NCBI GenBank assembly: GCA_964548175.1
Contig: CAZJQS010000002.1
Coordinates: forward strand, 62,001 to 126,000
Reading direction: 5' to 3'
From: JANQPA01 sp964548175
GTDB lineage: Bacteria; Bacteroidota; Bacteroidia; Chitinophagales; Saprospiraceae
Length of the DNA: 64,000 nt
Shown one piece after another: positions 8,918 to 17,339 of the stretch. The notes beneath the pieces were generated by a model that saw only the letters and a list, made by a program, of their open reading frames with translations, ran no database searches and was not told where the DNA came from. Every line of letters begins with the position of its first letter. Positions within the stretch are counted from its first letter, which is position 1. The position numbers and the translations under genes are program-made.

Positions 8918-10519
8918 CTAACGTCCGTCGTCCCAAAAGACTACCATGCCTTCCTCCAGAGGATGCAGGTGTTCTTTTAAGGTCTCAAAAAAGAAGGGGC
9001 CGGTTTCGGCATAAAAATTAAGAAAGTTGTGTTTGCGTTCCTGAAGGCCGTTCTTAGGGAATAAAGCATCCTTGATCCAACGCAAAGTGGTGATTTCTTT
9101 TTCAAACTTTTTCTTTTCCGCCCTCATGAGCCGCTTTTGCAGTTTTTCCAGTTGATTGTGATACTTTTGCCCGATGGCCCTGGCTCTGGGATCTAAAGTA
9201 GGGTCGACCTTGTGCGCTTTTTCTGCATACTGATCGATCAACCTGGCCAGCTCAGTCATTTCAGGTGAGAGATCCAGCTGGTTTTCAGAATGCCGACGAA
9301 CAAATTTTTTGATCAGGCTTTCGGTCTCTTCAAAGAGCTCTTCGACAGACAGGCCAAGTTTTTCGATCTTTTTGGTTGATTGCTGATCTATCCAAACAGC
9401 CGAGTTTCTGCGAACAAGCATTGGAAAGTTAACGCCAAAGTACTCGAACTGGGTTTTTCGCTCGAGCCAGTAAGCGATCTCCCCGCCACCGCCAATGTAA
9501 GCAAGATTGGGCAAAACGACTTCCTGATACAAGGGGCGCATCACTACATTGGGGCTAAATCTTTCCGGATATTCGTACAATTCCCGGCGCAGCTCCTCTT
9601 TAGTGAAATACAGCTCCGTGTTCAGTATCCTGAATGTTCCATCCTCTTCCTGAACGATACGGGAACGGCTGTTGGGCTGCAGGTAGAACAAATTGATCTC
9701 CCTTGCATGCGCCTGTTGAGAAAAACCGATGCTCTCCAGTTTTTCCTGGGTTTCGTGAATAAGTAGAGAACTGATCTGATCGAACAATTCCTTTTCCATA
9801 TAAGGGATGAATACTTTCTTAAGGATATGGGGGCTCATGTCGATGACTACTAGCCCGTAATCCTTAAACAGTTCATGCACCAGTTCATGGGTAGCTGCTC
9901 CGTAGGTATCGTTTTGTGTATAGGCTTTTTCGATCAATTGGAAGCACTTGTCAGAAAAAGGGCCTTGAGGTAAGGTGGATTTTAGTTCAGTCAGGACCCG
10001 GGATAAGGTTTTGGTAGCCATTTTTCCGACGGCACCCTCCTCCTTGTTGTTCCACACCAGGGTCTTTCCATTCAAGAAGGTATGGTTGATCTCTTCGAAA
10101 TCGTGGTCTTCGGCTCCGTTAATGAAAACGGGAATGAAATCGTATTCGGGATATTCTTTCTTCAGGGTTTCCGCCAGATTGATAGTGGAAAAGATTTTCA
10201 AAATATAATACAGTGGCCCGGTAAACAAGGCGGGCTGATGAGCTGTGACGACGGTAAAGGTCCGATCATTCAGCAAGGCGCCGATGTTTTTTTGTACTTC
10301 TTTGGAAGGAGTCCGTCTTTCGTATTGATGCTGGAGCGCCTCCACAAGGACTTTCCTGTTAATGGGGGCTTTTTGTTTGTCATGGATAACGTCCCGGAAG
10401 CTTTCCAGGCTTACCGGATATTTGAAAAAAGACCTGAGGTCGGGATTAGCAGTAGCATAAGCTACATCTTTAAACGAAAATTGGGGAACTTGGTTAAAGG
10501 CGATTCTTTTTACGCGCAT
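8918..10519 (-). CDS. bshC: Bacillithiol biosynthesis cysteine-adding enzyme BshC
   Basis: BshC joins cysteine to glucosaminyl-malate in the last step of bacillithiol synthesis, giving the low-molecular-weight thiol many Bacteroidota use instead of glutathione. The 533-residue length fits the family. Diagnostic stretches are TVVTAHQPALFTGP (about 94-107) and VFINGAEDHDFEEIN (about 130-145). A C-terminal coiled coil (about 440-490, many Lys/Glu) also fits. The bshA and bshB genes are not in this window. The gene is monocistronic or leads the small exported protein gene downstream. Confidence 0.93.
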   Translation of the reverse strand: MRVKRIAFNQVPQFSFKDVAYATANPDLRSFFKYPVSLESFRDVIHDKQKAPINRKVLVEALQHQYERRTPSKEVQKNIGALLNDRTFTVVTAHQPALFTGPLYYILKIFSTINLAETLKKEYPEYDFIPVFINGAEDHDFEEINHTFLNGKTLVWNNKEEGAVGKMATKTLSRVLTELKSTLPQGPFSDKCFQLIEKAYTQNDTYGAATHELVHELFKDYGLVVIDMSPHILKKVFIPYMEKELFDQISSLLIHETQEKLESIGFSQQAHAREINLFYLQPNSRSRIVQEEDGTFRILNTELYFTKEELRRELYEYPERFSPNVVMRPLYQEVVLPNLAYIGGGGEIAYWLERKTQFEYFGVNFPMLVRRNSAVWIDQQSTKKIEKLGLSVEELFEETESLIKKFVRRHSENQLDLSPEMTELARLIDQYAEKAHKVDPTLDPRARAIGQKYHNQLEKLQKRLMRAEKKKFEKEITTLRWIKDALFPKNGLQERKHNFLNFYAETGPFFFETLKEHLHPLEEGMVVFWDDGR

Positions 10520-10688
10520 GCTGACAGTTTAAGTGATCGGATGTGTTGCCAGCCCTTTACCGCTGGCTGCTTATGTTTACCATAATACCTTGGGCAGGCA
10601 ATTGGTTTAAAGGACTAAGGTAATATTTCCTCCACTGTCATGAAAAGTAATGGATTTAAAATATTAAATAAGCGTTTTACACAAGCCC

Positions 10689-10722
10689 GAAAGTTATACT
10701 TAAAATTGCTTACTTCCTTATT
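10689..10722. repeat. Fragment of a dispersed paired-hairpin repeat
   Basis: These 34 bases match 22381-22414 with only 3 differences, and continue over the stop codon of the DUF4097-like gene. The hairpins present at 22316-22391 are absent here, so this looks like a remnant or half-copy. Confidence 0.6.
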
Positions 10723-11620
10723 TGTCTACAGACAAAGTAAACTCGCTAAAAGTCACTACAATAGTAAAGTTAGCGTAGTACTCTTTTTGCGGTTTGTATT
10801 GCAGTATTTTAACGGCGGGATCAGGCCCGGCTTCCAGCGGATTGAAGTTCATCTGATTTGGGAAGCTCAGGTCAGAATTTCTGGCTTCGATATTGTAGGC
10901 AAAACGGGTGGGGTCGGTACTGACGAGGTGGATCTTGGTATGATCAGCCGTTAGTTTCAGATCAGCCACATTAGGGTCGGCGAAGATGTTTAAGGTACCG
11001 TAGGAAGTGTTGAGGTCAAATTTTCCTTTTAACTCGCTCAGGGTGATATCTGTCCGGCGGGAATGGACAGACATGGAGCCGTCGATGAATTCACCTTTAA
11101 GGTCTCCGAACCTGGAAGTGATATCAATGACGCCCTGAATATTTTCTAATCCGATGGTGGTGAACTGGCTGTTGAGTTTAACCTGGTTGGCCAGGTCCCT
11201 TATTTTAACTACTCCGAACTGAGACTTGAGGTATACCGGACATTCGGACGGTACTTTGATAAAATATCTAGCCCGGAGGGTAGATTGGGGTTGAGGCTGC
11301 CCTTGGGGCACGCTCAGATAGTTGCGCAGATAGATCTTGTTCTTGACTTTTTCCGTTTGGTAGCGGATATACTCCAGATCCCGTTGGGCTACTGTTTTTT
11401 CCTGGTGTTGGGCGGAAAATTCGATGATGACTTCGATCATTTCTTTTTCCCAGCTCTCGACCTGAACGTCTGCTTTTTCTCCTTCCAGGTTAAGTTCGTA
11501 GCCCTGCTTATAGGAAAAAGTTCGCTCAATGCTTTTAGTGATCAGCTGCAGGTTCTTTTGGCCGTAAAAGCTATTAGTGACAAGAGAAAAGAAAAACAAA
11601 AGGAAAAAAGTCCTTTTCAT
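10718..11620 (-). CDS. Exported DUF4097-like beta-helical protein
   Basis: A 300-residue exported protein with signal peptide MKRTFFLLFFFSLVTNSFYG. From about residue 110 it consists of short repeating strands (KLNSQFTTIGLENIQGVIDI, SRFGDLKGEFIDGSMSVHS, SYGTLNIFADPNVADLKL), the right-handed beta-helix pattern of DUF4097 putative adhesins. Such proteins are often encoded beside ECF sigma factors, as here: the sigma factor and a single-pass membrane protein lie directly upstream on the same strand, with 21 bases to the nearer one. I infer that it is an envelope product of that regulon. Its ligand is unknown. Confidence 0.75.
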   Translation of the reverse strand: MKRTFFLLFFFSLVTNSFYGQKNLQLITKSIERTFSYKQGYELNLEGEKADVQVESWEKEMIEVIIEFSAQHQEKTVAQRDLEYIRYQTEKVKNKIYLRNYLSVPQGQPQPQSTLRARYFIKVPSECPVYLKSQFGVVKIRDLANQVKLNSQFTTIGLENIQGVIDITSRFGDLKGEFIDGSMSVHSRRTDITLSELKGKFDLNTSYGTLNIFADPNVADLKLTADHTKIHLVSTDPTRFAYNIEARNSDLSFPNQMNFNPLEAGPDPAVKILQYKPQKEYYANFTIVVTFSEFTLSVDK

Positions 11621-11641
11621 TGTTTTGCTGGTTTTACGTAG

Positions 11642-12262
11642 TTAAATGAAACGCGACATTTTCATGACGACATCCGTTCGGGCCCTTTCGATTTCGGCTA
11701 ACTCTTTGATCATCTGTACATCATGTCCATATTGGTTCATGGTATTAAGGAGGTATTCCCTGGCCTGATCGAGTTCCTTCAACTCGTTTATCAGGCTTTC
11801 GAATTGTTGCTGCTGGCGGGCAAGCGGGCTTTCTTCAAAAGCCTGCCGAACCATTCGAATCATCGGCTCATCTTCATGGGTACTGACCAGGATCGGAATG
11901 GCCTCTACTGTTGTGGCGGTGTAGCTTATTTTTTCTTTCGACCTTTCTTTCAGAACAAGCCAGGCGGTTATCAATAATAAGGCGACCGCAGCTGTTCGGA
12001 CTGCATTTTTCCAACGCAGTTTGCTCCTTAAGGGGATATGCCCTTCTTCCGCCTCAACATGATCGAGGGCTTGTTCAATATTTCTCCATACAAAAGTGGG
12101 CGGATGATGATCCGGCAGGCGAGGGACAGGCAGTTGTTCAGATTGTTCGGCTTCCATATCCAATTCCTGCTCTATGGATTCCCAGAGTCCCTCCGATGGT
12201 TGGTAGGAGGGGAGCGCTTCTATCGCTCGTCTCAGGGCTGTGCTGTTTTGCTCCTTCTCCAT
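11642..12262 (-). CDS. Single-pass membrane protein, probable anti-sigma partner
   Basis: A 206-residue protein with no signal peptide. It has one membrane helix (about 88-107, TAAVALLLITAWLVL) and a Glu/Gln-rich helical outer part. The cytoplasmic half holds two similar segments, LPSYQPSEGLWESIEQELD and a second with LPDHHPP...WRNIEQALD, which look like an internal duplication. It lies 33 bases downstream of the ECF sigma gene and has the size and topology of an anti-sigma factor, but I see no ZAS zinc motif (HxxxCxxC). The anti-sigma role is inferred from order and topology alone. Confidence 0.65.
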   Translation of the reverse strand: MEKEQNSTALRRAIEALPSYQPSEGLWESIEQELDMEAEQSEQLPVPRLPDHHPPTFVWRNIEQALDHVEAEEGHIPLRSKLRWKNAVRTAAVALLLITAWLVLKERSKEKISYTATTVEAIPILVSTHEDEPMIRMVRQAFEESPLARQQQQFESLINELKELDQAREYLLNTMNQYGHDVQMIKELAEIERARTDVVMKMSRFI

Positions 12263-12295
12263 GATTTAGGTATTCAGATGAATAAAATGGTCTTA

Positions 12296-12814
12296 TTAAG
12301 TTTTCAGTAATGCCGCTATTGTTTTACGCAATCGTTTTTTGGCATAAAATAATTGCGACTTAGAAGTTCCAATCGAAATGTCGAGTAATGCTGCGACCTC
12401 CTTATGGGTGTATCCTTCAATTTCTATGAGCGTAAAGACGACCCTATAGCCTTCGGGAAGAGACTGAATGGCTTTTTCGAGATATTCCACATCAAGTCGA
12501 TGCCCCCAGTCGACCTGATCCTTAAGATGCCGCGGCTCAAAGGGCTCTGTTACAGGCTCCTTCTTAATCCTGCTTAGGGCTGTTCTGATCACGATGGTCT
12601 TGATCCATGCGCCGAGAGTAGACTCCTTTCTGAACCTGTCGAGGTTGCGAAAAACCTTAACAAAAGCTTCCTGCAAAACGTCATTCGCCAGGTCAAAATC
12701 ATTGGTCACTCTGTAGGCCAACGTATACATCGCTGTTTTGTACCGTTCGTACAATTCCTTTTGAGCCAGGCGATCGTTTTTCAGGCAAGCTGCTATAAGT
12801 TCAGATTCCGTCAT
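12296..12814 (-). CDS. ECF-type RNA polymerase sigma factor
   Basis: A 172-residue sigma-70 family factor of the extracytoplasmic-function class. I start it at 12814 (MTESELIAACLKNDR); an in-frame ATG at 12832 adds only six residues. Region 2 spans about 15-85 (AYRVTNDFDLANDVLQEAFV, then FRKESTLGAWIKTIV). Region 4 spans about 105-165 (LPEGYRVVFTLIEIEGYTHK, then the helix-turn-helix EVAALLDISIGTSKSQL). No region 3 is present, as expected. The next two genes probably encode its membrane partner and an envelope target. Confidence 0.93.
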   Translation of the reverse strand: MTESELIAACLKNDRLAQKELYERYKTAMYTLAYRVTNDFDLANDVLQEAFVKVFRNLDRFRKESTLGAWIKTIVIRTALSRIKKEPVTEPFEPRHLKDQVDWGHRLDVEYLEKAIQSLPEGYRVVFTLIEIEGYTHKEVAALLDISIGTSKSQLFYAKKRLRKTIAALLKT

Positions 12815-12905
12815 GCAAAGCGTATGTGCCATCGGACATTTTCTTCATGGTTTGAAGTAAAGTGCACAAATGGCTTCAATTTGGTTGTATGACAAGATAA
12901 GTTTT

Positions 12906-12933
12906 TTTATAGGTAAATTTGCTCACTTACTTA
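12906..12933. repeat. 28-base segment shared with the 22.3 kb repeat
   Basis: This stretch is the exact reverse complement of 22295-22322. It lies upstream of the ECF sigma gene. Right after it, 12934-12956 matches 17902-17924 (21 of 23 bases), which lies just before the T9SS cargo gene. These are pieces of dispersed intergenic repeats. Confidence 0.6.
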
Positions 12934-12998
12934 TTGCGTAAGATCAGCTACTAAAATAACGTGGGTTCGGAGATTTCCCTTTTGATAATCAGCTAACT

Positions 12999-13140
12999 AG
13001 CCCCGCCAGGGGCTGAATGTTGGTAGAAAAAAGGGTTAACAACAAAAAACCGTGATGTAGGTACGCAATATATGACATACCCACGGCACGCTATCCTTCA
13101 ATTTCAATTTTTTCTACCAACATTTTGCCCCTCTGGGGCC
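12999..13140. repeat. MITE-like element with 33-bp imperfect inverted ends
   Basis: The left arm 12999-13032 and right arm 13108-13140 are inverted copies (about 28 of 33 bases). Each has a GC-rich outer palindrome (GCCCC...GGGGC) followed by the shared AATGTTGGTAGAAAAAA core. The 75-base centre holds no ORF. It sits between the upstream region of the sigma gene and the 3' end of the barrel gene. It could be a non-autonomous mobile element or a large stem-loop. The rest of the 12833-13161 gap holds only the repeat pieces at 12906-12956. Confidence 0.65.
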
Positions 13141-13161
13141 TTGGGAATCTTCGAACTCACG

Positions 13162-13800
13162 TTAAAACAATATCCCGGCAGAAAGCATCAACCGGGAAGG
13201 AGATTCATCGAATTCATAATCCTGACCGGCGAAACGGATGTGGGTTCCAAAATTGGAAAAATTACCCTGGTAGCGTAGGTCGATCATAAACTGCCCGATG
13301 TCCACGCCTATGCCTGCCTGCCAACCTAAGGTAAGCGTGCTGAAATTTTGGTCGTAATTCTCGAAATCAAACAGGTCAGAGGTGCTGTTTAAAAATATAT
13401 GGCCCTCAGGCCCTGCCATTATCCGCAGAGGCCCCGCTTTATAGCCCAGCATGATCGGAATGTCCAGATATTGGTACCGCTCGCTTCTGACCGTCGTAAT
13501 CACATCCCCTGCATTGGTGAAATCCTCCACCCGGTAATCTACTCCATTAGAAGAAAACATCAATTCCGGTTGAATGAAAAAATTCTCTATACTTACCCGC
13601 ACCAGAAAACCGCCAAAAATGTTGAATTTCGCATCGTCAATGGCTAGTCCCAGGGCTTCCCTGCCATCTTCCGAAAGTAAAGTGATCTGATCAGGACTGA
13701 TGTCGGTAGTCCCTAATCCTGCCCGAAATCCGAATTCGATCTGCGAAAAAACGGGCGTTGCCAATAGAATAAAAAGCGTGCTGAATAATAGATACCTCAT
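13162..13800 (-). CDS. Outer-membrane beta-barrel protein
   Basis: A 212-residue exported protein with signal peptide MRYLLFSTLFILLATPVFSQ. The mature part alternates hydrophobic and polar residues in strands of 8-12 (FGFRAGLGTTDIS, NFFIQPELMFSSNGV, LTLGWQAGIGVDI, FMIDLRYQGNFSN) and ends in LMLSAGILF, the usual C-terminal barrel strand. This is the OMP_b-brl type of small Bacteroidota porin-like proteins. It stands alone. Two 14-base direct repeats lie 31-69 bases upstream of its start and may be operator sites. Confidence 0.82.
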   Translation of the reverse strand: MRYLLFSTLFILLATPVFSQIEFGFRAGLGTTDISPDQITLLSEDGREALGLAIDDAKFNIFGGFLVRVSIENFFIQPELMFSSNGVDYRVEDFTNAGDVITTVRSERYQYLDIPIMLGYKAGPLRIMAGPEGHIFLNSTSDLFDFENYDQNFSTLTLGWQAGIGVDIGQFMIDLRYQGNFSNFGTHIRFAGQDYEFDESPSRLMLSAGILF

Positions 13801-13830
13801 GATTTTTGGGTTATGAATGAATGAAAAATA

Positions 13831-13869
13831 GTATCAAGTAGGGGGTGTTCAAATGGTATTAAGTAGGGG
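13831..13869. promoter_or_regulatory. Paired 14-base direct repeats upstream of the barrel gene
   Basis: GTATCAAGTAGGGG (13831-13844) and GTATTAAGTAGGGG (13856-13869) differ by one base and begin 25 bases apart. They sit in the promoter region of the leftward barrel gene. The spacing is close to two helical turns plus, as for a dimeric or tandem regulator. The rest of 13801-14114 holds only the promoter-like pair at 13977-14010. Confidence 0.4.
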
Positions 13870-13976
13870 CTATTGAGTATTGGGAAAAACAGCCAAATAA
13901 AAAATGAACAAATTACCATATGACATCCTTCGGGGTAGGTGGGGCAAATATAGATGTAATTTTTTGTAATATATAA

Positions 13977-14010
13977 TTGTTTTTAAAAACTTTTCACAAC
14001 TCTAACTTTG
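13977..14010 (+). promoter_or_regulatory. Putative Bacteroidota promoter for engB
   Basis: A TTG at 13977 and TAACTTTG at 14003-14010 are separated by 23 bases, within the range for the Bacteroidota -33/-7 pair (TTG and TAnnTTTG). It would start a transcript about 95 bases before the engB start codon. Confidence 0.45.
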
Positions 14011-14114
14011 CCCGGTCATTGGAATCGTTTTGTCTATAAGCTTCTCATTCACTTAATTGTTATATTCGCCATTAAGAAAGAAGAAATCAACCTTAAGCCG
14101 AAAATTTTTGAACA

Positions 14115-14729
14115 GTGATCATAAAAAGCGTTGAATACAAAGGCAGTTTTCCAAAGGAGTCGTTGTGCCCAAAGGACGATCGACCGGAGTTCGCCTTTAT
14201 CGGCCGGTCAAATGTCGGAAAATCATCGCTGATCAATGCCCTGACACAGCGTAAAGAGATCGCCCACACCTCTAAAAAACCCGGTAAAACGCAGCTCATC
14301 AACTATTTTTTAGTTAATGAAGAATGGCACTTGGTGGACCTGCCGGGATATGGTTATGCCAAAATCTCAAAGCGCAAACGCCAGCAATGGGAGAAGATGA
14401 TCAATGAGTACCTTATCCATCGCATTCCCTTACAATGTGCTATCGTTTTGATCGATGCCAATATTGCTCCCCAACAAATAGACATCGACTTCATCAACTG
14501 GTTGGGAGAACGTCTGATCCCTTTCGTGATCGTTTATACTAAAATTGACAGAAGTAAACCACAAGCGCTAGACCAAAACATACAGGCCATCAGAGAAGCC
14601 CTTTATGAGCACTGGCACGCCCTGCCTCAGGAATTTATGACCTCCTCGCATACCGGAGAAGGAGTAGAGGAGTTATTGCAGTTCATCGCCGAGATCATCC
14701 AAAAACCACCATCCAAGCCAAACCTATGA
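14115..14729 (+). CDS. engB: Ribosome biogenesis GTP-binding protein EngB/YihA
   Basis: A small essential-type GTPase that assists large-subunit ribosome assembly. The 204 residues cover the family's full length. G1 is GRSNVGKSSL (about 32-41), G3 is DLPGYGYAK (about 76-84) and G4 is TKID (about 142-145). Translation starts at GTG 14115; no closer ATG keeps the N-terminal strand. The last four bases overlap the start of the acyltransferase gene (ATGA), so the two are translationally coupled. Confidence 0.95.
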   Translation: MIIKSVEYKGSFPKESLCPKDDRPEFAFIGRSNVGKSSLINALTQRKEIAHTSKKPGKTQLINYFLVNEEWHLVDLPGYGYAKISKRKRQQWEKMINEYLIHRIPLQCAIVLIDANIAPQQIDIDFINWLGERLIPFVIVYTKIDRSKPQALDQNIQAIREALYEHWHALPQEFMTSSHTGEGVEELLQFIAEIIQKPPSKPNL

Positions 14730-16435
14730 AGAGAACAGAATCCAAAACCTATCCGCACGTTTTTCCCGATATTAAAGACTGGCCCATTTACCAGTTGAGT
14801 GAAGACCGGAAAAATTTTGTTCAGGAAATCGACGAGCAGACCCTTCAAAGGCTCATGCAAAAGCATAGTGTTCAACAGGTGCTGGACATCGTCGCCAAAA
14901 CGATCTATCTCGAACGCATCCGCATAAAAGAAGAGGTCTGGAAGGTAGATCCTCCTAACGAAAAGCAATTTTGGAAAAAGATCCGCAGCCGGCTGTTAAA
15001 GATTTTTCCGGGGGAACACAAAGAGGAACGTGTCAAAACCGCCGGCCAGGAATTGCTCCGCCAAATCATCCATCGTTATTCAGAAGAGATCGTGGGTACT
15101 TTCCGCATCAAAACCTTTTTGTTCGCCCGAAAATTCCTTACGCTTTTTTTCAATAGCCTGCTGTACTCTTCCATCAGCCTGAAATCCTTGTGGAGGGTAA
15201 AAGCCGGCCAGGCCAAAGCACAGAACCGGCTCCTGGTAAAGGGCCATATCGAAGAAATCCGGACCTTAATGAAAAAGGGTACGGTAGTTATGGTGCCCAC
15301 ACATTTCAGTAATTTAGATTCTATCCTGATCGGATATGGCATGGATTTGATCGGACTGCCTTCTTTTTCCTACGGCGCTGGATTGAATCTTTACAATTCC
15401 GGATACGCGGCTTATTTTATGAACAGATTGGGTGCTTACCGGGTCGATCGGAGAAAGAAAAACCCCATATATCTGGAGGTGCTGAAAATGATGTCTAAAT
15501 TGTCCATTGAAAGGGGCGTGAATAGCCTGTTTTTTCCCGGAGGAACCCGCTCTCGCTCCGGAACACTGGAAAATAAACTCAAACTCGGACTTCTGAGTAC
15601 CGTCATTGAAGCCCAGCGGGCCATTTACCAGAAGGGAGAGAAAACAAAAATATTTGTCATACCGGTTATTTTAAGCTATCATTTTGTACTGGAAGCTCAA
15701 TTCCTGGTGGAACAGCATCTGAGAAGAATGGGCAAAGAGCGTTATCTGAAAGCCAAAGACAACTTCTCCAGCTTGAGAAAGATCATTCAGTTCGCCTGGC
15801 AGGTCATTTCCGAAGGTAATGAGATCATCATTTCCATTGGCCGTCCCATGGATGTGGTCGGAAATCCTGTCGATATGGATGGCAACAGCTTCGATCAATT
15901 CGGCAATCAGCTTAAAATGGAAGACTACTTCATTTTTGAAGACAAAATCAATCAAAATCTGCAGCGGGAATCCGAATACACCAAAATTTTGTCCGAAGCT
16001 ATCGTCGACCGGTACCTGAAGGACAACATTGTATTAACCAGTCACCTGGTGGCTTTTGCCGCCTTTGAATTTTTGAAATACCGCAATGCCAGACTCGACC
16101 TTTACGGCATTCTCCGGCTCCCCTCCAGCGATTATATCTTTCCTATGGATGGATTAACGGATATCGTTGACCAGCTAAGAAGCGCCTTAATAGATATGGA
16201 GGAAAAAGGGCTGATCAAATTGTCTGAACAGATCCACGAACCGCTGGAGGAGTTGATCAGGGACGGGATCAAACGGCTGGGCAATTTTCATATAGCCAAA
16301 CCGCTTAAACTGAATAAAAAAGGACAAATCATCAGCGAAAATTTCAAGCTTTTGTATTTTTATCATAACAGGCTGGACAACTACGGTTTGGAGAAAAAGA
16401 TCCGATGGAAATCCTATGAGTTGGAAATGATTTAG
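14726..16435 (+). CDS. PlsB-like glycerophosphate acyltransferase domain protein
   Basis: A 569-residue lipid acyltransferase, probably acting at the inner membrane on glycerol-3-phosphate or a lysophospholipid. The catalytic HX4D motif is HFSNLD near residue 192, and the acceptor-binding block is FFPGGTRSRSG near 272. The N-terminal 150 residues are basic and helical, and the C-terminal 130 residues resemble the tail of PlsB-type enzymes rather than the short PlsC. No signal peptide is seen. It is coupled to engB by a 4-base overlap and is followed after 37 bases by a channel gene. Confidence 0.82.
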   Translation: MKRTESKTYPHVFPDIKDWPIYQLSEDRKNFVQEIDEQTLQRLMQKHSVQQVLDIVAKTIYLERIRIKEEVWKVDPPNEKQFWKKIRSRLLKIFPGEHKEERVKTAGQELLRQIIHRYSEEIVGTFRIKTFLFARKFLTLFFNSLLYSSISLKSLWRVKAGQAKAQNRLLVKGHIEEIRTLMKKGTVVMVPTHFSNLDSILIGYGMDLIGLPSFSYGAGLNLYNSGYAAYFMNRLGAYRVDRRKKNPIYLEVLKMMSKLSIERGVNSLFFPGGTRSRSGTLENKLKLGLLSTVIEAQRAIYQKGEKTKIFVIPVILSYHFVLEAQFLVEQHLRRMGKERYLKAKDNFSSLRKIIQFAWQVISEGNEIIISIGRPMDVVGNPVDMDGNSFDQFGNQLKMEDYFIFEDKINQNLQRESEYTKILSEAIVDRYLKDNIVLTSHLVAFAAFEFLKYRNARLDLYGILRLPSSDYIFPMDGLTDIVDQLRSALIDMEEKGLIKLSEQIHEPLEELIRDGIKRLGNFHIAKPLKLNKKGQIISENFKLLYFYHNRLDNYGLEKKIRWKSYELEMI

Positions 16436-16472
16436 ACCTGCTCCGGCGACCATATTCCGAAAAAAGTTCGAC

Positions 16473-17255
16473 ATGTTGAAGCACCTGTTCCTAGATGAAA
16501 GAAAAGTGATGATCGCCATTCTGATCAACACCGTCGTCCTCTTCATGTTGTATTTCCCTGAGTTTTCTGAAAATTACACGCTGGAGGTCATCGACCAATT
16601 GTTCATTTTATTTTTTGTGACCGAAGCGCTGGTTAAACTGTCGGTCTATAAACCTAAGGCCTACTTCGGTAACAGCTGGAATCGCTTCGATCTTACGATC
16701 GTCATCTTGAGCCTGCCCTCCTTACTGATCCACGTCATTCCCATTCCGGACACTTCTTTGCTGATCATGCTGCGCTTGTTTCGACTCATAAGACTGATCC
16801 GCTTTATCCAGTTCATTCCTAACCTGACACAAGTTATTGCAGGCCTTGGGCGTGCGCTGCAGGCCTCCGTGTTTGTTTTGATGGCTCTGGCAGTGATCAA
16901 CCTACTACTGGCTATGTTCGCCTGCCATTTTTATGCACGGATCGCTCCGGAGTACTTCGGCAATCCACTCTTGTCTGCTTATTCTATTTTCCAAATGTTT
17001 ACCGTCGAAGGGTGGAATGAAATTCCAAGCCTCATTGCTTCCCGGACAGATAACAACCTGATCATCGGGCTGACGAGGATATACTTCGTACTGGTGGTCC
17101 TTGTCGGCGGGATCTTCGGTATGTCCCTGGCTAACGCCGTCTTCGTCGACGAAATGACGATCGATAACAACAGGGCGCTGGAAGGGAAAATTGATGTCTT
17201 GCAACAGGAAATCCGGGAACTGAAAGAGTTAATCAAAAAACAAAACTCCATTTAG
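16473..17255 (+). CDS. Single-domain voltage-gated cation channel, calcium-type filter
   Basis: A 260-residue ion channel of the bacterial NaV/CaV family. It has six membrane segments with S4 at about 97-115 carrying Arg101, Arg104, Arg107 and Arg110 at every third position. The pore helix leads to the filter T177-V-E-G-W-N-E183. After S6 (about 200-225) comes a coiled coil (229-258) typical of tetrameric bacterial channels. Sodium channels of this family usually read TLESW; the Gly at the fourth position matches the native prokaryotic calcium channel CavMr and eukaryotic CaV domains I and III. Calcium selectivity is therefore likely but inferred. It lies 37 bases after the acyltransferase gene. 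Confidence 0.9.
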   Translation: MLKHLFLDERKVMIAILINTVVLFMLYFPEFSENYTLEVIDQLFILFFVTEALVKLSVYKPKAYFGNSWNRFDLTIVILSLPSLLIHVIPIPDTSLLIMLRLFRLIRLIRFIQFIPNLTQVIAGLGRALQASVFVLMALAVINLLLAMFACHFYARIAPEYFGNPLLSAYSIFQMFTVEGWNEIPSLIASRTDNNLIIGLTRIYFVLVVLVGGIFGMSLANAVFVDEMTIDNNRALEGKIDVLQQEIRELKELIKKQNSI

Positions 17256-17339
17256 CCAAACTTAGTAGCGGTAAATTTTGTACTTTATGTTGTGAAAAGC
17301 TGAGTACAACTAAGCCATCTGTTCAGATACCTATATACC

